Source: Actinocorallia herbida
GTDB lineage: Bacteria; Actinomycetota; Actinomycetes; Streptosporangiales; Streptosporangiaceae
Reading direction: 5' to 3'
NCBI RefSeq assembly: GCF_003751225.1
Contig: NZ_RJKE01000001.1
Location: 1,116,001 to 1,180,000, forward strand
DNA length: 64,000 nt
Below, in pieces: positions 45,554-54,468 of the stretch. The notes under the pieces were generated by a model. The model searched no databases, had not been told where the DNA came from, and was given only the letters and a program-made list of their open reading frames with translations. Position numbers and translations under genes: made by a program. The number at the start of each line of letters is the position of its first letter. The first letter of the stretch is position 1.

Positions 45554-45886
45554 ATGACAACTGATCTCCGGGTGCTCAGCGACGAGCACCTGACCAAGGC
45601 CAAAGCCGACAAGAACGGCCGCAGCGCCCATCTGTTCGTGCACGACGGCCCCCTGCGCCAGGCCCTGATCGCGCTCACCGAGGGCGCCGAGCTGGAGGAG
45701 CACGTGGCGCCTCCCGCCGCGAGCATCCAGGTGCTGTCCGGCAGCGTGCGGATCACGGCCGAGAGCGGCGACGTCGAACTCGCCGAGGGCGGGGTGCACG
45801 CGATCCCGCACGAGCGACACGGACTGACCGCGCTGAGCGACGCGGTCCTGGTCCTGACGACGGTGACCGGCATCACGACCCCGTGA
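45554..45886 (+). CDS. Cupin domain protein
   Basis: This 110-residue single-cupin protein has the two cupin halves in LTEGAELEEHVAPPAASIQVLSG and HAIPHERHGLTAL. The metal ligands are reduced: one His in EEHVAP and histidines in HAIPHERH. It may be a small sensor or an anti-oxidant-type cupin, as in regulators related to ChrR. The function is unknown. Confidence 0.8.
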   Translation: MTTDLRVLSDEHLTKAKADKNGRSAHLFVHDGPLRQALIALTEGAELEEHVAPPAASIQVLSGSVRITAESGDVELAEGGVHAIPHERHGLTALSDAVLVLTTVTGITTP

Positions 45887-45955
45887 TCAGATCGAGTCAC
45901 ACGGATACCCAGAAACCGCGGGTCACCATGCGTTCCGGGGTGAAAACTGTCCGTC

Positions 45956-46708
45956 GTGGGTCACACACTCTTGCACCAGATACTCGTCGCGGATCTCGTC
46001 GCTCCGGTGATGTTCGCCGAATACGGCGACATGGCGACGGCGACGGAAGCCGCCGCGCGGCTCGGTGACGGCACCTGGGTGCCGTCGGACCTCATGGTCT
46101 ACTGCGCCGGCCAGCGGCGGGAGAGTTTTGTGGACGGCCCCCCGCTGCTGGCCGTCGAGGTCGCCTCGGAGGCGTCCCGGGCCAGCGATCTCGGCGTGAA
46201 GAAGGCCCTGTACGAGGCCGCCGGGGTCCCGTGCTACTGGGTCGTCGACATCGCCGGGGAGAACGCGCGGGTCCATGTCTTCGAGCTGACCGACGACGGC
46301 TACCGCGAGGTGGCCGTCGTCGGCCCTGGCGACACGGTGCGGCTCACCGAACCATTCAAGATCGAGATCAGGCCGGAGGCGCTGTTCCGGGGGCTTCCGC
46401 CCTGGCGCGCCCCGGTGGAGGGAGCGCACATGGCCCGTCACAACGGTCCCGACCTGCCCGCGGCCGACGAGGCGTTCGGCATCGACTCCTTCCTGCGCCG
46501 CTGGCCGACCGGCGTGGAGAAGGTGGAACTGCACAACGGCAGCCCCGTCTTCTACGGCCGCTGGGACGAGCGGGACGTCGCGATCGCCCAGCGCGCTTAT
46601 CCGGGCCGGGTGATCCGCCTCGACCAGGTGCCGGGCCGCCCCGGCACGATGACGGTCCTGCCCGCGGCCGCCACGACCGCCCCGCAGGCCGCCGTCAGAC
46701 TCGACTGA
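45956..46708 (+). CDS. Uma2 family (DUF820) restriction-endonuclease-fold protein
   Basis: This 250-residue protein starts at GTG 45956, after an in-frame stop at 45941. The PD-(D/E)xK core is visible as VPSDLMVY, PLLAVEVASEAS and the Lys in GVKKALYEAAGVPCYWVVD. The usual N-terminal strand of Uma2 proteins (an ELIDG/PSP region) is missing. About 65 residues after the domain (DEAFGIDSFLRRWPTG onwards) are extra. Uma2 genes are abundant in actinobacteria and of unknown role. Confidence 0.85.
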   Translation: MGHTLLHQILVADLVAPVMFAEYGDMATATEAAARLGDGTWVPSDLMVYCAGQRRESFVDGPPLLAVEVASEASRASDLGVKKALYEAAGVPCYWVVDIAGENARVHVFELTDDGYREVAVVGPGDTVRLTEPFKIEIRPEALFRGLPPWRAPVEGAHMARHNGPDLPAADEAFGIDSFLRRWPTGVEKVELHNGSPVFYGRWDERDVAIAQRAYPGRVIRLDQVPGRPGTMTVLPAAATTAPQAAVRLD

Positions 46709-46750
46709 TCCACGGCCGGGCGGGCGGCCCGAGCACGGCGTCCCCGCTGC

Positions 46751-46756
46751 GAGACT
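46751..46756 (+). promoter_or_regulatory. -10-like hexamer of a leaderless hemW transcript
   Basis: GAGACT ends exactly 6 nt before the hemW ATG, and the gene lacks a Shine-Dalgarno sequence. No good -35 element is visible. Confidence 0.35.
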
Positions 46757-46762
46757 GGGGGC

Positions 46763-47959
46763 ATGCCCTCGACGCTGCCCGAAGGGGACCCCGTACCCGC
46801 CGACGGATCGCTGCCCGGATCGGCCCTCGCCGGCCTGGGCGGGCGCCCGTTCGGCTTCTACGTCCATGTCCCGTTCTGCGTGACGCGCTGCGGCTACTGC
46901 GACTTCAACACCTACACCGCCTCCGAACTCGGCCCCGGCGCGTCCCGTGACTCCTACGCGGACACGGTGATCGACGAGATCCGGTTGGCCCGGCGCGTCC
47001 TGGGCGAGGCCGAGCTGCCGGTGGAGACGGTCTTCGTGGGCGGCGGGACCCCGACCCTGCTGCCGCCGGGCGACCTCGGCCGGATCCTCGCCGCGATCGA
47101 CGGGGAGTTCGGGCTGGCGCCGGGCGCCGAGGTCACCACCGAGGCCAATCCGGAGACCGTCGACCGCGCCTATCTGGACGGGCTGCGCGCCGGGGGGTTC
47201 ACCCGGGTCTCCTACGGGATGCAGAGCGCCCGGCCGCACGTCCTGGCGGCGCTGGACCGGACGCACACCCCGGCCCGGGTGCCCCGGGTCGTCGAGCAGG
47301 CCAGGGAGGCGGGGTTCGGGCACGTCAACCTCGACCTGATCTACGGGACCCCGGGGGAGTCGGACGACGACTGGCGGGCGTCCCTGGAGGCGGCGCTGGA
47401 GGCCGGGCCCGACCACATCTCGGCGTACGCGCTGATCGTCGAGGACGGCACGAAGCTCGCCGCCCAGGTCAGGCGCGGGGTGCTGGCCGAGCCGGACGAC
47501 GACGCCATGGCCGACCGCTACCTCGTGGCCGACGAGCTGCTCGGCAAGGCCGGGATGCGGTGGTACGAGCTGTCGAACTGGGCGCTGCCCGGCGGCGAGT
47601 GCGCCCACAACGTCCTGTACTGGAAGGGCGCCGACTGGTGGGGCGCGGGTCCAGGCGCGCACAGCCATGTGGGCGGCACCCGCTGGTGGAACGTGAAGCA
47701 TCCCGCCGCGTACGCGGCGCGCCTCGCCGAGGGCCGCACCCCCGCGCACGCCCGCGAGGTGCTCGACGACGAGACCCGGCTCGTGGAGCGGGTCCTGCTG
47801 GAGATCCGGCTGCGCGAGGGCTGCCCGCTGGAGCTCCTGGACGCCGCGGCGGTCGCCGAGCAGGAGGCCAGGGGCCTGGTGGAGCGGGTGGACGGCCACG
47901 CCGTGCTCACGCTCCAGGGCCGTCTCCTGGCCGACGCGGTCGTGCGCGACCTCACCTGA
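46763..47959 (+). CDS. hemW: Radical SAM heme chaperone HemW
   Basis: This 398-residue HemN-like protein starts its core with FGFYVHVPFCVTRCGYCDFNTY, the radical-SAM CxxxCxxC motif typical of HemW rather than of true coproporphyrinogen oxidases. GGGTPTLL, GMQS, YALIVEDGTKLA and a C-terminal HemN_C domain (LEIRLREGCPLE) follow. HemW delivers heme to target proteins. It converges with the DUF4870 gene, with a 4-nt gap. Confidence 0.95.
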   Translation: MPSTLPEGDPVPADGSLPGSALAGLGGRPFGFYVHVPFCVTRCGYCDFNTYTASELGPGASRDSYADTVIDEIRLARRVLGEAELPVETVFVGGGTPTLLPPGDLGRILAAIDGEFGLAPGAEVTTEANPETVDRAYLDGLRAGGFTRVSYGMQSARPHVLAALDRTHTPARVPRVVEQAREAGFGHVNLDLIYGTPGESDDDWRASLEAALEAGPDHISAYALIVEDGTKLAAQVRRGVLAEPDDDAMADRYLVADELLGKAGMRWYELSNWALPGGECAHNVLYWKGADWWGAGPGAHSHVGGTRWWNVKHPAAYAARLAEGRTPAHAREVLDDETRLVERVLLEIRLREGCPLELLDAAAVAEQEARGLVERVDGHAVLTLQGRLLADAVVRDLT

Positions 47960-47963
47960 GCCG

Positions 47964-48392
47964 CTATCCGCGCGGCGGCCGGTCCTTGAAGATCGGCCAG
48001 GCGACGAGCGCGGGCAGCCGGTGCCAGGCGCCCTTGTTGACGCGGGTCGCGCTGTAGACGACGAGGCCGAGCGACAGCACGACCCAGCCCGCGGCGACCC
48101 ATTGGGCGGCGGGGAGCCACTGGCTGATCCAGAGCGCCGCCCCCACGCCGATCCCGGTGGTCAGGGCGAGGTTGAGTGCCTGGCGGCCGTGGTGGCGCGC
48201 GTAGGCCGAGCGGCGCTTCTTGGTCAGGTAGATGTACAGCGGGGGCAGCACCCACAGGACGAACTGGCCGATATAGGCGGTCAGCGCCCACTGGCGCTCG
48301 TCCGGCGTGGTCGGCCCGCCCGCGTACCCCGCGGCGAAGCCCTCGGGCAGGCGGACGGTCGGGGTGGGCTGGGGGCGGTTGCGGCGTGCCAT
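47964..48392 (-). CDS. DUF4870 (Tic20-like) membrane protein
   Basis: This 142-residue protein starts MARRNRPQPTPTVRLPEGF and has DERQWALTAYIGQFVLWVLPPLYIYL, ARHHGRQALNLAL and a third helix. The domain is the same as in the 44590-45216 gene but without the long Pro-rich arm. It starts 7 nt before the DUF3097 stop codon, so the two are co-transcribed and probably translationally coupled. The function is unknown. Confidence 0.88.
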   Translation of the reverse strand: MARRNRPQPTPTVRLPEGFAAGYAGGPTTPDERQWALTAYIGQFVLWVLPPLYIYLTKKRRSAYARHHGRQALNLALTTGIGVGAALWISQWLPAAQWVAAGWVVLSLGLVVYSATRVNKGAWHRLPALVAWPIFKDRPPRG

Positions 48393-48397
48393 GGGCG

Positions 48398-49219
48398 TCA
48401 CTCCTCGGGAGCGGTGACGAAGTCGATCAACTCTTCGACGCGCCCGAGCAGCTCCGGTTCCAGATCGGCGAAAGTCCGTACCGATCCGAGAATCCGCCGC
48501 CAGGCCGCCCGGGTGTCCCCGGGCCAGCCGAGCCGGGCGCAGACCCCTTCCTTCCAGTCGAAGCCCTTGGGCACCACGGGCCAGGCCCGGATGCCCACGG
48601 AGGCGGGTTTCACCGCCTCCCAGACGTCGATGTAGGGGTGCCCGCACACGAGCACGTCGGGGTCGTCGATCCGGGCGGCGATCCGGGACTCCTTCGAGCC
48701 CGGCACGAGGTGGTCGACCAGGACGCCGAGTCTTCGGCCCGGCCCCGGCTCGAACTCCTCGACGATGAGGGGGAGCTGGTCGATCCCCTCCAGGTACTCC
48801 ACGGCGACGCCCTCGACGCGCAGGTCGTGGCCCCAGATCTTCTCCACGAGCTCCGCGTCGTGCACGCCTTCGACGTAGATCCGGCTCTCCCTGGCCACCC
48901 GGGCCCGGTGGCCCTGGACGGCGATCGACCCCGACGCGCTGCGCGCCGGACCCGTCAGGCGGGGGACCGGCCGCACGAGGGTGACGGGCCTGCCGTCCAG
49001 CAGGAACCCGGCGGGGTCGAGGGGGAAGACGCGGCGTTTGCCGAAGCGGTCCTCCAGGGTGACCTCGTCCTTGCCGCAGGCGACGACCGCGCCGCAGAAC
49101 CCGCTGTCGGGGTCCTCCACGACGAGGTCGCGCTCGGCGGGGATCTCGGGGATGGTGCCCTTGCGGGGGAGCCGCCAGTTCCCGGCGAGGACGTCTTCTC
49201 CATAGTCCTTGCTGCGCAC
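48398..49219 (-). CDS. DUF3097 family protein
   Basis: This 273-residue protein has GTIPEIPAERDLVVEDP, an RIYVEGVHDAELVEKIWGHDLR element with a TOPRIM-like acidic pattern, and VLVDHLVPGSKESRIA and HPYIDVWEAV further on. Family members are actinobacterial, conserved near hemW and uncharacterised. The TOPRIM-like residues (VEGxxD, then DHL) suggest nucleic-acid phosphotransfer; that is inference. It starts at GTG 49219, 6 nt after a TAGGGT hexamer. Confidence 0.9.
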   Translation of the reverse strand: MRSKDYGEDVLAGNWRLPRKGTIPEIPAERDLVVEDPDSGFCGAVVACGKDEVTLEDRFGKRRVFPLDPAGFLLDGRPVTLVRPVPRLTGPARSASGSIAVQGHRARVARESRIYVEGVHDAELVEKIWGHDLRVEGVAVEYLEGIDQLPLIVEEFEPGPGRRLGVLVDHLVPGSKESRIAARIDDPDVLVCGHPYIDVWEAVKPASVGIRAWPVVPKGFDWKEGVCARLGWPGDTRAAWRRILGSVRTFADLEPELLGRVEELIDFVTAPEE

Positions 49220-49225
49220 GCCCCG

Positions 49226-49231
49226 ACCCTA
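49226..49231 (-). promoter_or_regulatory. -10-like hexamer of a leaderless DUF3097 transcript
   Basis: TAGGGT on the minus strand ends exactly 6 nt before the GTG start at 49219. No Shine-Dalgarno sequence precedes the gene. Confidence 0.45.
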
Positions 49232-49254
49232 ACCCGAGGGGGCGCGGAGGTGCA

Positions 49255-50055
49255 TCACTCCAGAGGGTGGGACAGCTGCCGGTGCCCCCGCCGGACCGCC
49301 TGGAGGAGCCGCAGCGGGTCGTAGGGCCAGTCGTGGGCCGTGAGCGCCTGCACAGGGTCGAGGCCCTGGTCGAACGTCTCACGGACGCCGTGGGCCACGG
49401 CCGCCACGGAATCGCGCTGCCGTACCGCGAACTCCCGCCCGACCGGCGTGCCGTGCCCCGGGACGATCTTCTCCGGGTGCAGCTCCAGCAGCCGCGTCAG
49501 GGTGATCGGCCAGTCCAGGGGGTGGCTGTCGCCGCCGTAGGCCGGGGGTCCGGACTCCTCGACGAGGTCGCCGGCGAACAGCACCCCGCAGTCGGGCACC
49601 TGGACCACGATGTCGTGCCCGGTGTGGCCCCGGCCGAGGTGGTGGAGCTCCACGAGGCGGTCGCCGAGATCGATGAGGGCGGTGCCGGAGAACGTCTGGG
49701 TGATCGGGGGGACGACGGTGCCCGTCACGGCGCGGGCCCAGTCGGGGTCGTCGGCGGCCATGGTGATCCAGACCTCCCGGCGCAGGTACTCCGGCAGCCC
49801 GGTGTGCCCCCAGAACAGGCCGGTGAAGGCCCCGTTGCCGAAGCAGTGGTCGAAGTGGCCGTGCGTGTTGACCACCGCGACGGGCTCGCCGACGCCCAGT
49901 TCGCGAAGTTCCTCCCGCAGCTGGACGCCCTCGCCGAGGGAGGCTCCGGTGTCGATCAGGACGGTCCCGAGCCGCCCCGTGACCACCCCGACATTGACCT
50001 CGAACCTGCCGTGGCTGCGGCGGAAGCAGCGGTCGGCGACCTCTTCCCAGGACAT
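49255..50055 (-). CDS. MBL-fold metallohydrolase
   Basis: This 266-residue metallo-beta-lactamase-fold protein has the metal site NTHGHFDHCFGN, then HLGRGHTGHDIVV (third ligand His), LFAGDLVEES (bridging Asp) and VPGHGTPVG. The THxHxDH motif and the RGHTxHD element are close to glyoxalase II/quinone-precursor type hydrolases; the substrate is unknown. It is divergent from hrcA. The 126-bp spacer contains the CIRCE element. Confidence 0.9.
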   Translation of the reverse strand: MSWEEVADRCFRRSHGRFEVNVGVVTGRLGTVLIDTGASLGEGVQLREELRELGVGEPVAVVNTHGHFDHCFGNGAFTGLFWGHTGLPEYLRREVWITMAADDPDWARAVTGTVVPPITQTFSGTALIDLGDRLVELHHLGRGHTGHDIVVQVPDCGVLFAGDLVEESGPPAYGGDSHPLDWPITLTRLLELHPEKIVPGHGTPVGREFAVRQRDSVAAVAHGVRETFDQGLDPVQALTAHDWPYDPLRLLQAVRRGHRQLSHPLE

Positions 50056-50100
50056 GCCCCAGACTCTCGCACATCGACTTCCGCGCCCGGGACCGTACAC

Positions 50101-50127
50101 TTGGCACTCATAGACTGGGAGTGCCAG
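50101..50127. promoter_or_regulatory. CIRCE operator of hrcA-dnaJ
   Basis: TTGGCACTC, a 9-nt spacer and GAGTGCCAG match the HrcA-binding inverted repeat (TTAGCACTC-N9-GAGTGCTAA) with the core GCACTC/GAGTGC intact. It lies 54 bp upstream of hrcA, so HrcA should repress its own operon until heat shock. Confidence 0.92.
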
Positions 50128-50181
50128 GCAGCGGGCCTGCCGGGCACCGGGCAGTGGGAGCGCCAGAGCAGGAGGTGAGCG

Positions 50182-51195
50182 TTGTTGGAGGATCGTAAGC
50201 TGGCCATCCTGCGCGCCATCGTGGAGGACTATGTCTCCACCAACGAACCGGTGGGTTCCAAAGCGCTGGCCGAACGGCACGCCCTCGGCGTCTCCCCGGC
50301 GACCGTGCGCAACGACATGGCCGTGCTGGAGGAGCAGGGGTACATCACCCAGCCCCACACCAGCGCGGGCCGGATCCCGACCGACAAGGGCTACCGCCTG
50401 TTCGTCGACAGGCTGTCGACGATCAAGCCGATGTCGTCGGCCGAGCGCCGGGCGATCGAGACGTTCCTCGCGGGCGCCTACGACCTCGACGACGTGGTCT
50501 CCCGGACCGTCCGCCTGCTCGCGCAGATCACCCGGCAGGTCGCCGTGGTGCAGTACCCCTCGCTGGTGCGCTCGTCGGTCCGGCACATCGAGCTGGTCCC
50601 GATGTCGTCCCGGCGGCTGCTGCTCGTGGTGATCACCGACACCGGCCGGGTGGAGCAGCGCGTCTTCGAGACCGCGGCCGACATCAACGACGAGTCGGTG
50701 TCCCACCTGCGGGCGCTGCTCAACACCTGCCTGGACGGGCGGTCGTTCGCCGACGTGCCCCTCGCGGTGGAGGACCTGCCCGAACGCGTCTCGGCCGAAG
50801 ACAAGCCCGTCGCCGCGGCGGTCCTGTCGGTGCTGCTGGAGACCCTGGTCGAACGGAACGAAGAGAAGATCGTCTTCGCGGGCGCGGCGAACCTCGCCCA
50901 CGTGGACTTCTCGCAGAGCCTCCGGGACGTGCTGGAGGCCCTGGAAGAACAGGTGGTGCTGATGAGACTGCTGGGGGAGACCGGGGATCCGGCTACCCTG
51001 ACCGTCAGGATCGGCACCGAGAACCAGTTGGAGGGCCTGCGCTCCACCTCCGTGGTCGCCACCGGCTACGGGATGGACGGGCAGGCGCTGGCCCGCCTGG
51101 GGGTTCTCGGCCCCACCCGCATGGACTACCCCGGAACGATGGGAGCGGTACGCGCTGTGGCACGTTACGTCGGACAGATCCTGGCGGGCTCGTAG
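50182..51195 (+). CDS. hrcA: Heat-inducible transcription repressor HrcA
   Basis: This 337-residue repressor has an N-terminal winged helix ([22 protein letters not shown] and [18 protein letters not shown]) and a dimerisation domain ending IRIGTEN. It binds CIRCE, present directly upstream. The start is TTG (50182), with the next codon also TTG; AGGAGG lies 6-9 nt upstream. dnaJ begins at its last base. Confidence 0.96.
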   Translation: MLEDRKLAILRAIVEDYVSTNEPVGSKALAERHALGVSPATVRNDMAVLEEQGYITQPHTSAGRIPTDKGYRLFVDRLSTIKPMSSAERRAIETFLAGAYDLDDVVSRTVRLLAQITRQVAVVQYPSLVRSSVRHIELVPMSSRRLLLVVITDTGRVEQRVFETAADINDESVSHLRALLNTCLDGRSFADVPLAVEDLPERVSAEDKPVAAAVLSVLLETLVERNEEKIVFAGAANLAHVDFSQSLRDVLEALEEQVVLMRLLGETGDPATLTVRIGTENQLEGLRSTSVVATGYGMDGQALARLGVLGPTRMDYPGTMGAVRAVARYVGQILAGS

Positions 51196-52325
51196 TGCGC
51201 GATTATTACGCGATTCTCGGGGTGAGCCGCAACGCCACCCCCGACGAGATCAAGAAGGCCTACCGCAGGCTCGCGCGCGAACTCCACCCGGACGTCAATC
51301 CCGACGCCGAGAGCCAGGAGAAGTTCAAAGAGGTCACCCAGGCCTACGAGGTCCTGTCGGACCCCAAGAAGAAGGAGATGTTCGACCTCGGCGCCGACCC
51401 CTTCGCGCCCGGAGGCGGCGCGGGCGGATTCGGCGGCGGATTCGGTGCCGGCTTCCCCTTCAGCGACCTCATGGACGCGGTCTTCGGCCAGGCCGGGACC
51501 CGCGGGCCGCGCTCGCGCGCCCGCCGCGGCCGCAACGCCACGCTGCGGGTCGAGCTCGACCTCGCCGAGACGGCGTTCGGCACCACCCGCGAGCTGACCA
51601 TCGACACCGCGACCGTCTGCAAGGTGTGCAGCGGCAGCGGCGCCGAGGCCGGCACCCACCCCGAGCAGTGCGACATGTGCCACGGCCGGGGCGAGATCCA
51701 GCAGGTGCAGCGCAGCTTCCTCGGCCAGGTCATGACCTCCCGCCCCTGCCCCCAGTGCGGCGGCTACGGCTCGGTCATCCGCACCCCGTGCCGCGAGTGC
51801 TCCGGCGAGGGCCGGGTGCGCACCCAACGGACGATCAAGGTCAAGATCCCCGCAGGCGTCGAGCACGGCACCCACATCCAGCTCGCCGGGGAGGGCGAGG
51901 TCGGCCCCGGCGGCGGCCCCGCCGGCGACCTCTTCCTGGAGATCGTCGAGCGTCAGCACGCGATCTTCGAGCGCGAGGGCGACGACCTGCACTGCACCGT
52001 CCAGATCCCGATGACGGCCGCCGCGCTCGGCAGCACGGTCACCGTGGAGACCCTGGACGGCGCCGAGGAGGTCGACATCCGGCCCGGCACCCAGTCCGGC
52101 CAGGTCATCCCCCTGTACGGGCGGGGCGCCCGGCACCTCAACATGAGCGGCCGCGGCGACCTGATGATCCACGTCAACGTGGAGACCCCGACCAAGCTCG
52201 ACCCGGAGCAGGAGGACCTGCTCAAGCAGCTGTCCGTCCTGCGCGACGAGGAGCGGCCCCCCGGCAAGTTCGCCCCCGGCCAGCAGGGGTTCTTCTCCCG
52301 CCTGAGGGACGCCTTCCACACTTGA
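51195..52325 (+). CDS. dnaJ: Chaperone protein DnaJ (DnaJ2)
   Basis: This 376-residue class-A J protein has a J domain with HPD ([11 protein letters not shown]), a Gly/Phe-rich linker ([11 protein letters not shown]), a zinc-finger region with four CxxCxGxG-type repeats ([32 protein letters not shown]) and the C-terminal substrate domain. It stimulates DnaK and is paired with hrcA as in other actinobacteria. The GTG start overlaps the last base of the hrcA stop codon. Confidence 0.96.
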   Translation: MRDYYAILGVSRNATPDEIKKAYRRLARELHPDVNPDAESQEKFKEVTQAYEVLSDPKKKEMFDLGADPFAPGGGAGGFGGGFGAGFPFSDLMDAVFGQAGTRGPRSRARRGRNATLRVELDLAETAFGTTRELTIDTATVCKVCSGSGAEAGTHPEQCDMCHGRGEIQQVQRSFLGQVMTSRPCPQCGGYGSVIRTPCRECSGEGRVRTQRTIKVKIPAGVEHGTHIQLAGEGEVGPGGGPAGDLFLEIVERQHAIFEREGDDLHCTVQIPMTAAALGSTVTVETLDGAEEVDIRPGTQSGQVIPLYGRGARHLNMSGRGDLMIHVNVETPTKLDPEQEDLLKQLSVLRDEERPPGKFAPGQQGFFSRLRDAFHT

Positions 52326-52474
52326 GGAGACGAGGTGGCCGACGCCTACCGCGACGGCTACACCAACCCCTAGCGGGTTCATCGGACGGCCGGGCGCATC
52401 CACGCCCGGCCGTTCGCGCAGGTGCGGCGGCGGCCGGGAGTTCCTCCCCTGCGACAGCGGAGGAGTCATCGGGC

Positions 52475-52480
52475 GATACT
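52475..52480 (+). promoter_or_regulatory. -10-like hexamer of a leaderless kinase transcript
   Basis: GATACT ends exactly 6 nt before the ATG at 52487. GCGACA (52451-52456) is a possible -35 with an 18-nt spacer. This would give the two-component pair a promoter of its own, separate from hrcA-dnaJ. Confidence 0.45.
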
Positions 52481-52486
52481 GGACCG

Positions 52487-53671
52487 ATGTCGGCTGGTTT
52501 CGGTGGTTTCGGTCTGCCCGCGCGGCCGTCGTCGCGCGGAGGCGGGCTCCTGGTGGACGTGCTGGTCGCGGCGGCGGTCGCGGTGCCGGTGTTCGTGCCG
52601 TTCGCCACGGCGCCGGAGGTGACGCCGCTCGGCGTGGTGGTCAACCTCGGCACGGTGGTGCCGCTGGTGTGGCGGCGGCGGGCGCCGTTCGCGGTCGCGC
52701 TGGTCGTGGCGTGCTTCGCGATGGCGGTGTCGCTGCACCACCGGCCGGGGCAGATGCTGCAGTACGGCGCGCTGGTGGCCATCTACACCCTCGCCGACCT
52801 GGGGCGGCACCGCTGGCAGCGCTGGGGGTTCATCGGCGCGCTCGTCGCGACGATCCCGCCGGGCGCGCTGCTCGTCAAGGGCAACGACGCGGGCGAGTTC
52901 ATGTTCACGCTGCTCCTGCCCATGACCGCGTTCCTGCTCGGCACGCTGGCGCGCACGGCACGGGAGCGGTCGGAGGCGCTGGCGGAGCGCTCGGTGCGGT
53001 TGGAGCGCGAACGCGAGGTCGAGGCGGCGCGGGCGGCGGCCGAGGAGCGGGCCCGCATCGCCCGCGACATGCACGACGTGCTCGCGCACGCCGTCAGCAT
53101 CATGGTCGTCCAGGCCGAGGCGGGCCCCGTGGTGGTCCGGTCCGATCCCGACCAGGCCGAGCGGGTCTTCGACGCGATCGCCGACGCGGGCCGGGACGCG
53201 ATGGCCCAGCTCCGCCGCACGCTGGGCGTCCTCAAGGAGGAGCGGGACCGCGGGGTACGCGCGCCCCAGCCGACCATCGGCGCGCTGCCGGGCCTGGTCG
53301 AGCACGTCAACCGCACCGGGGTCCGGGTGGGGCTCACCGTCGAGGGGGCACGGCGCGAGGTTCCCGCGGACGCCGACGTGGCGGCCTACCGCATCGTGCA
53401 GGAGGCGCTCACCAACACGGTGAAGCACGCCGGGGCGCGCACCGCCGAGGTCCGGCTCCGCTGGACCGATCGAGAACTGGAGATCACGGTGACGGACGAC
53501 GGGCAGGGCCAGGCCGTGGGCGATCCGGGCTGGCGGCGGGGCGGCGAGGGCCTCATCGGCATCCGGGAACGCGTCATCGCCTGCGGCGGCACGGCCGAGG
53601 CGGGTCCGCTGCCGGACGGCGGGTTCCGCGTTCTCGCGCGCCTGCCCTGCCCCGCGGCGGTGACGGCGTGA
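52487..53671 (+). CDS. Two-component sensor histidine kinase, NarL/HisKA_3 type
   Basis: This 394-residue membrane kinase has about five to six N-terminal helices (residues 20-155) with no large extracellular domain, then a coiled stretch (RSVRLEREREVEAARAAAEE). A HisKA_3 domain follows, with phospho-acceptor His196 in ARDMHDVLAHAVS, and then a HATPase_c with VQEALTNTVKHAGA and GGEGLIGIRERV. The signal is unknown; the architecture resembles DesK-type membrane sensors. The response regulator overlaps by 4 nt (GTGA). Confidence 0.93.
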   Translation: MSAGFGGFGLPARPSSRGGGLLVDVLVAAAVAVPVFVPFATAPEVTPLGVVVNLGTVVPLVWRRRAPFAVALVVACFAMAVSLHHRPGQMLQYGALVAIYTLADLGRHRWQRWGFIGALVATIPPGALLVKGNDAGEFMFTLLLPMTAFLLGTLARTARERSEALAERSVRLEREREVEAARAAAEERARIARDMHDVLAHAVSIMVVQAEAGPVVVRSDPDQAERVFDAIADAGRDAMAQLRRTLGVLKEERDRGVRAPQPTIGALPGLVEHVNRTGVRVGLTVEGARREVPADADVAAYRIVQEALTNTVKHAGARTAEVRLRWTDRELEITVTDDGQGQAVGDPGWRRGGEGLIGIRERVIACGGTAEAGPLPDGGFRVLARLPCPAAVTA

Positions 53672-54321
53672 TCCGGGTGGTGCTCGTCGATGATCAGGAA
53701 CTCGTCCGCAGCGGTTTCGCGATGATCCTGAACGCCCAGCCCGACATCGCGGTGGTGGGCGAGGCGGGCGACGGCACCGAGGCGATCGCCGCCGTGCGCG
53801 CGCTCGACCCCGACGTCGTGCTGCTCGACATCCGCATGCCGGGCCTGGACGGCATCGAGGCCGCGAAGGCGGTGTGCGGCGAGACCCGCACCCGCGCGAT
53901 CATGCTCACCACGTTCGACCAGGACGACTACGTCTACGACGCCCTCTACGCGGGCGCGAGCGGGTTCCTGGGCAAGGACGTGCGCCGCGACGACCTCGTG
54001 CACGCGGTCCGGGTGGTGGCCGCGGGGGAGGCGCTGCTCGCACCCGGCATCACGCGTCGGCTCATCTCCGACATCGCGCGTCACCGGCCGCGCGAGGGCA
54101 CGACGCCCTCAGACCGCCTGTCGGTGCTGACCGAACGGGAGCGCGAGACCCTGCGCCTGCTCGGCCGCGGCCTGTCGAACGCGGAGATCGCGGCGGCCAT
54201 GGTCGTCAGCGAGCACACCGTGAAGACCCACGTGAGCAACGTCCTGGCCAAACTCGGCATCCGCGACCGCGTCCAGGCCGTGATCGCCGCCTACGAGACC
54301 CGCCTGATCGAGCCTTCCTGA
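53668..54321 (+). CDS. LuxR/NarL family response regulator
   Basis: This 217-residue protein has a receiver domain with phospho-acceptor Asp54 in VVLLDIRMPG, acidic pocket VDDQ, and Lys in LGKDVRRDDLV. A LuxR-type helix-turn-helix follows (LTERERETLRLLGRGLSNAEIAAAMVVSEHTVKTHVSNVL). It is the partner of the overlapping kinase. Targets are unknown; the next gene, a membrane protein, is a candidate. Confidence 0.95.
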   Translation: MIRVVLVDDQELVRSGFAMILNAQPDIAVVGEAGDGTEAIAAVRALDPDVVLLDIRMPGLDGIEAAKAVCGETRTRAIMLTTFDQDDYVYDALYAGASGFLGKDVRRDDLVHAVRVVAAGEALLAPGITRRLISDIARHRPREGTTPSDRLSVLTERERETLRLLGRGLSNAEIAAAMVVSEHTVKTHVSNVLAKLGIRDRVQAVIAAYETRLIEPS

Positions 54322-54468
54322 CTCCGTCGCGCGGGGGAGCCGCGCCCGGTGCCTCCCCCGCGCGACCGAGGCCGGAAGACCGCTCGCGGCGGCGATCCGC
54401 CCGGCCGCCGGTTCTCCGAAGATCGAGAGTGTAAGAACGCAGGTCTCGCACTCCGGGAGATACCCCTC

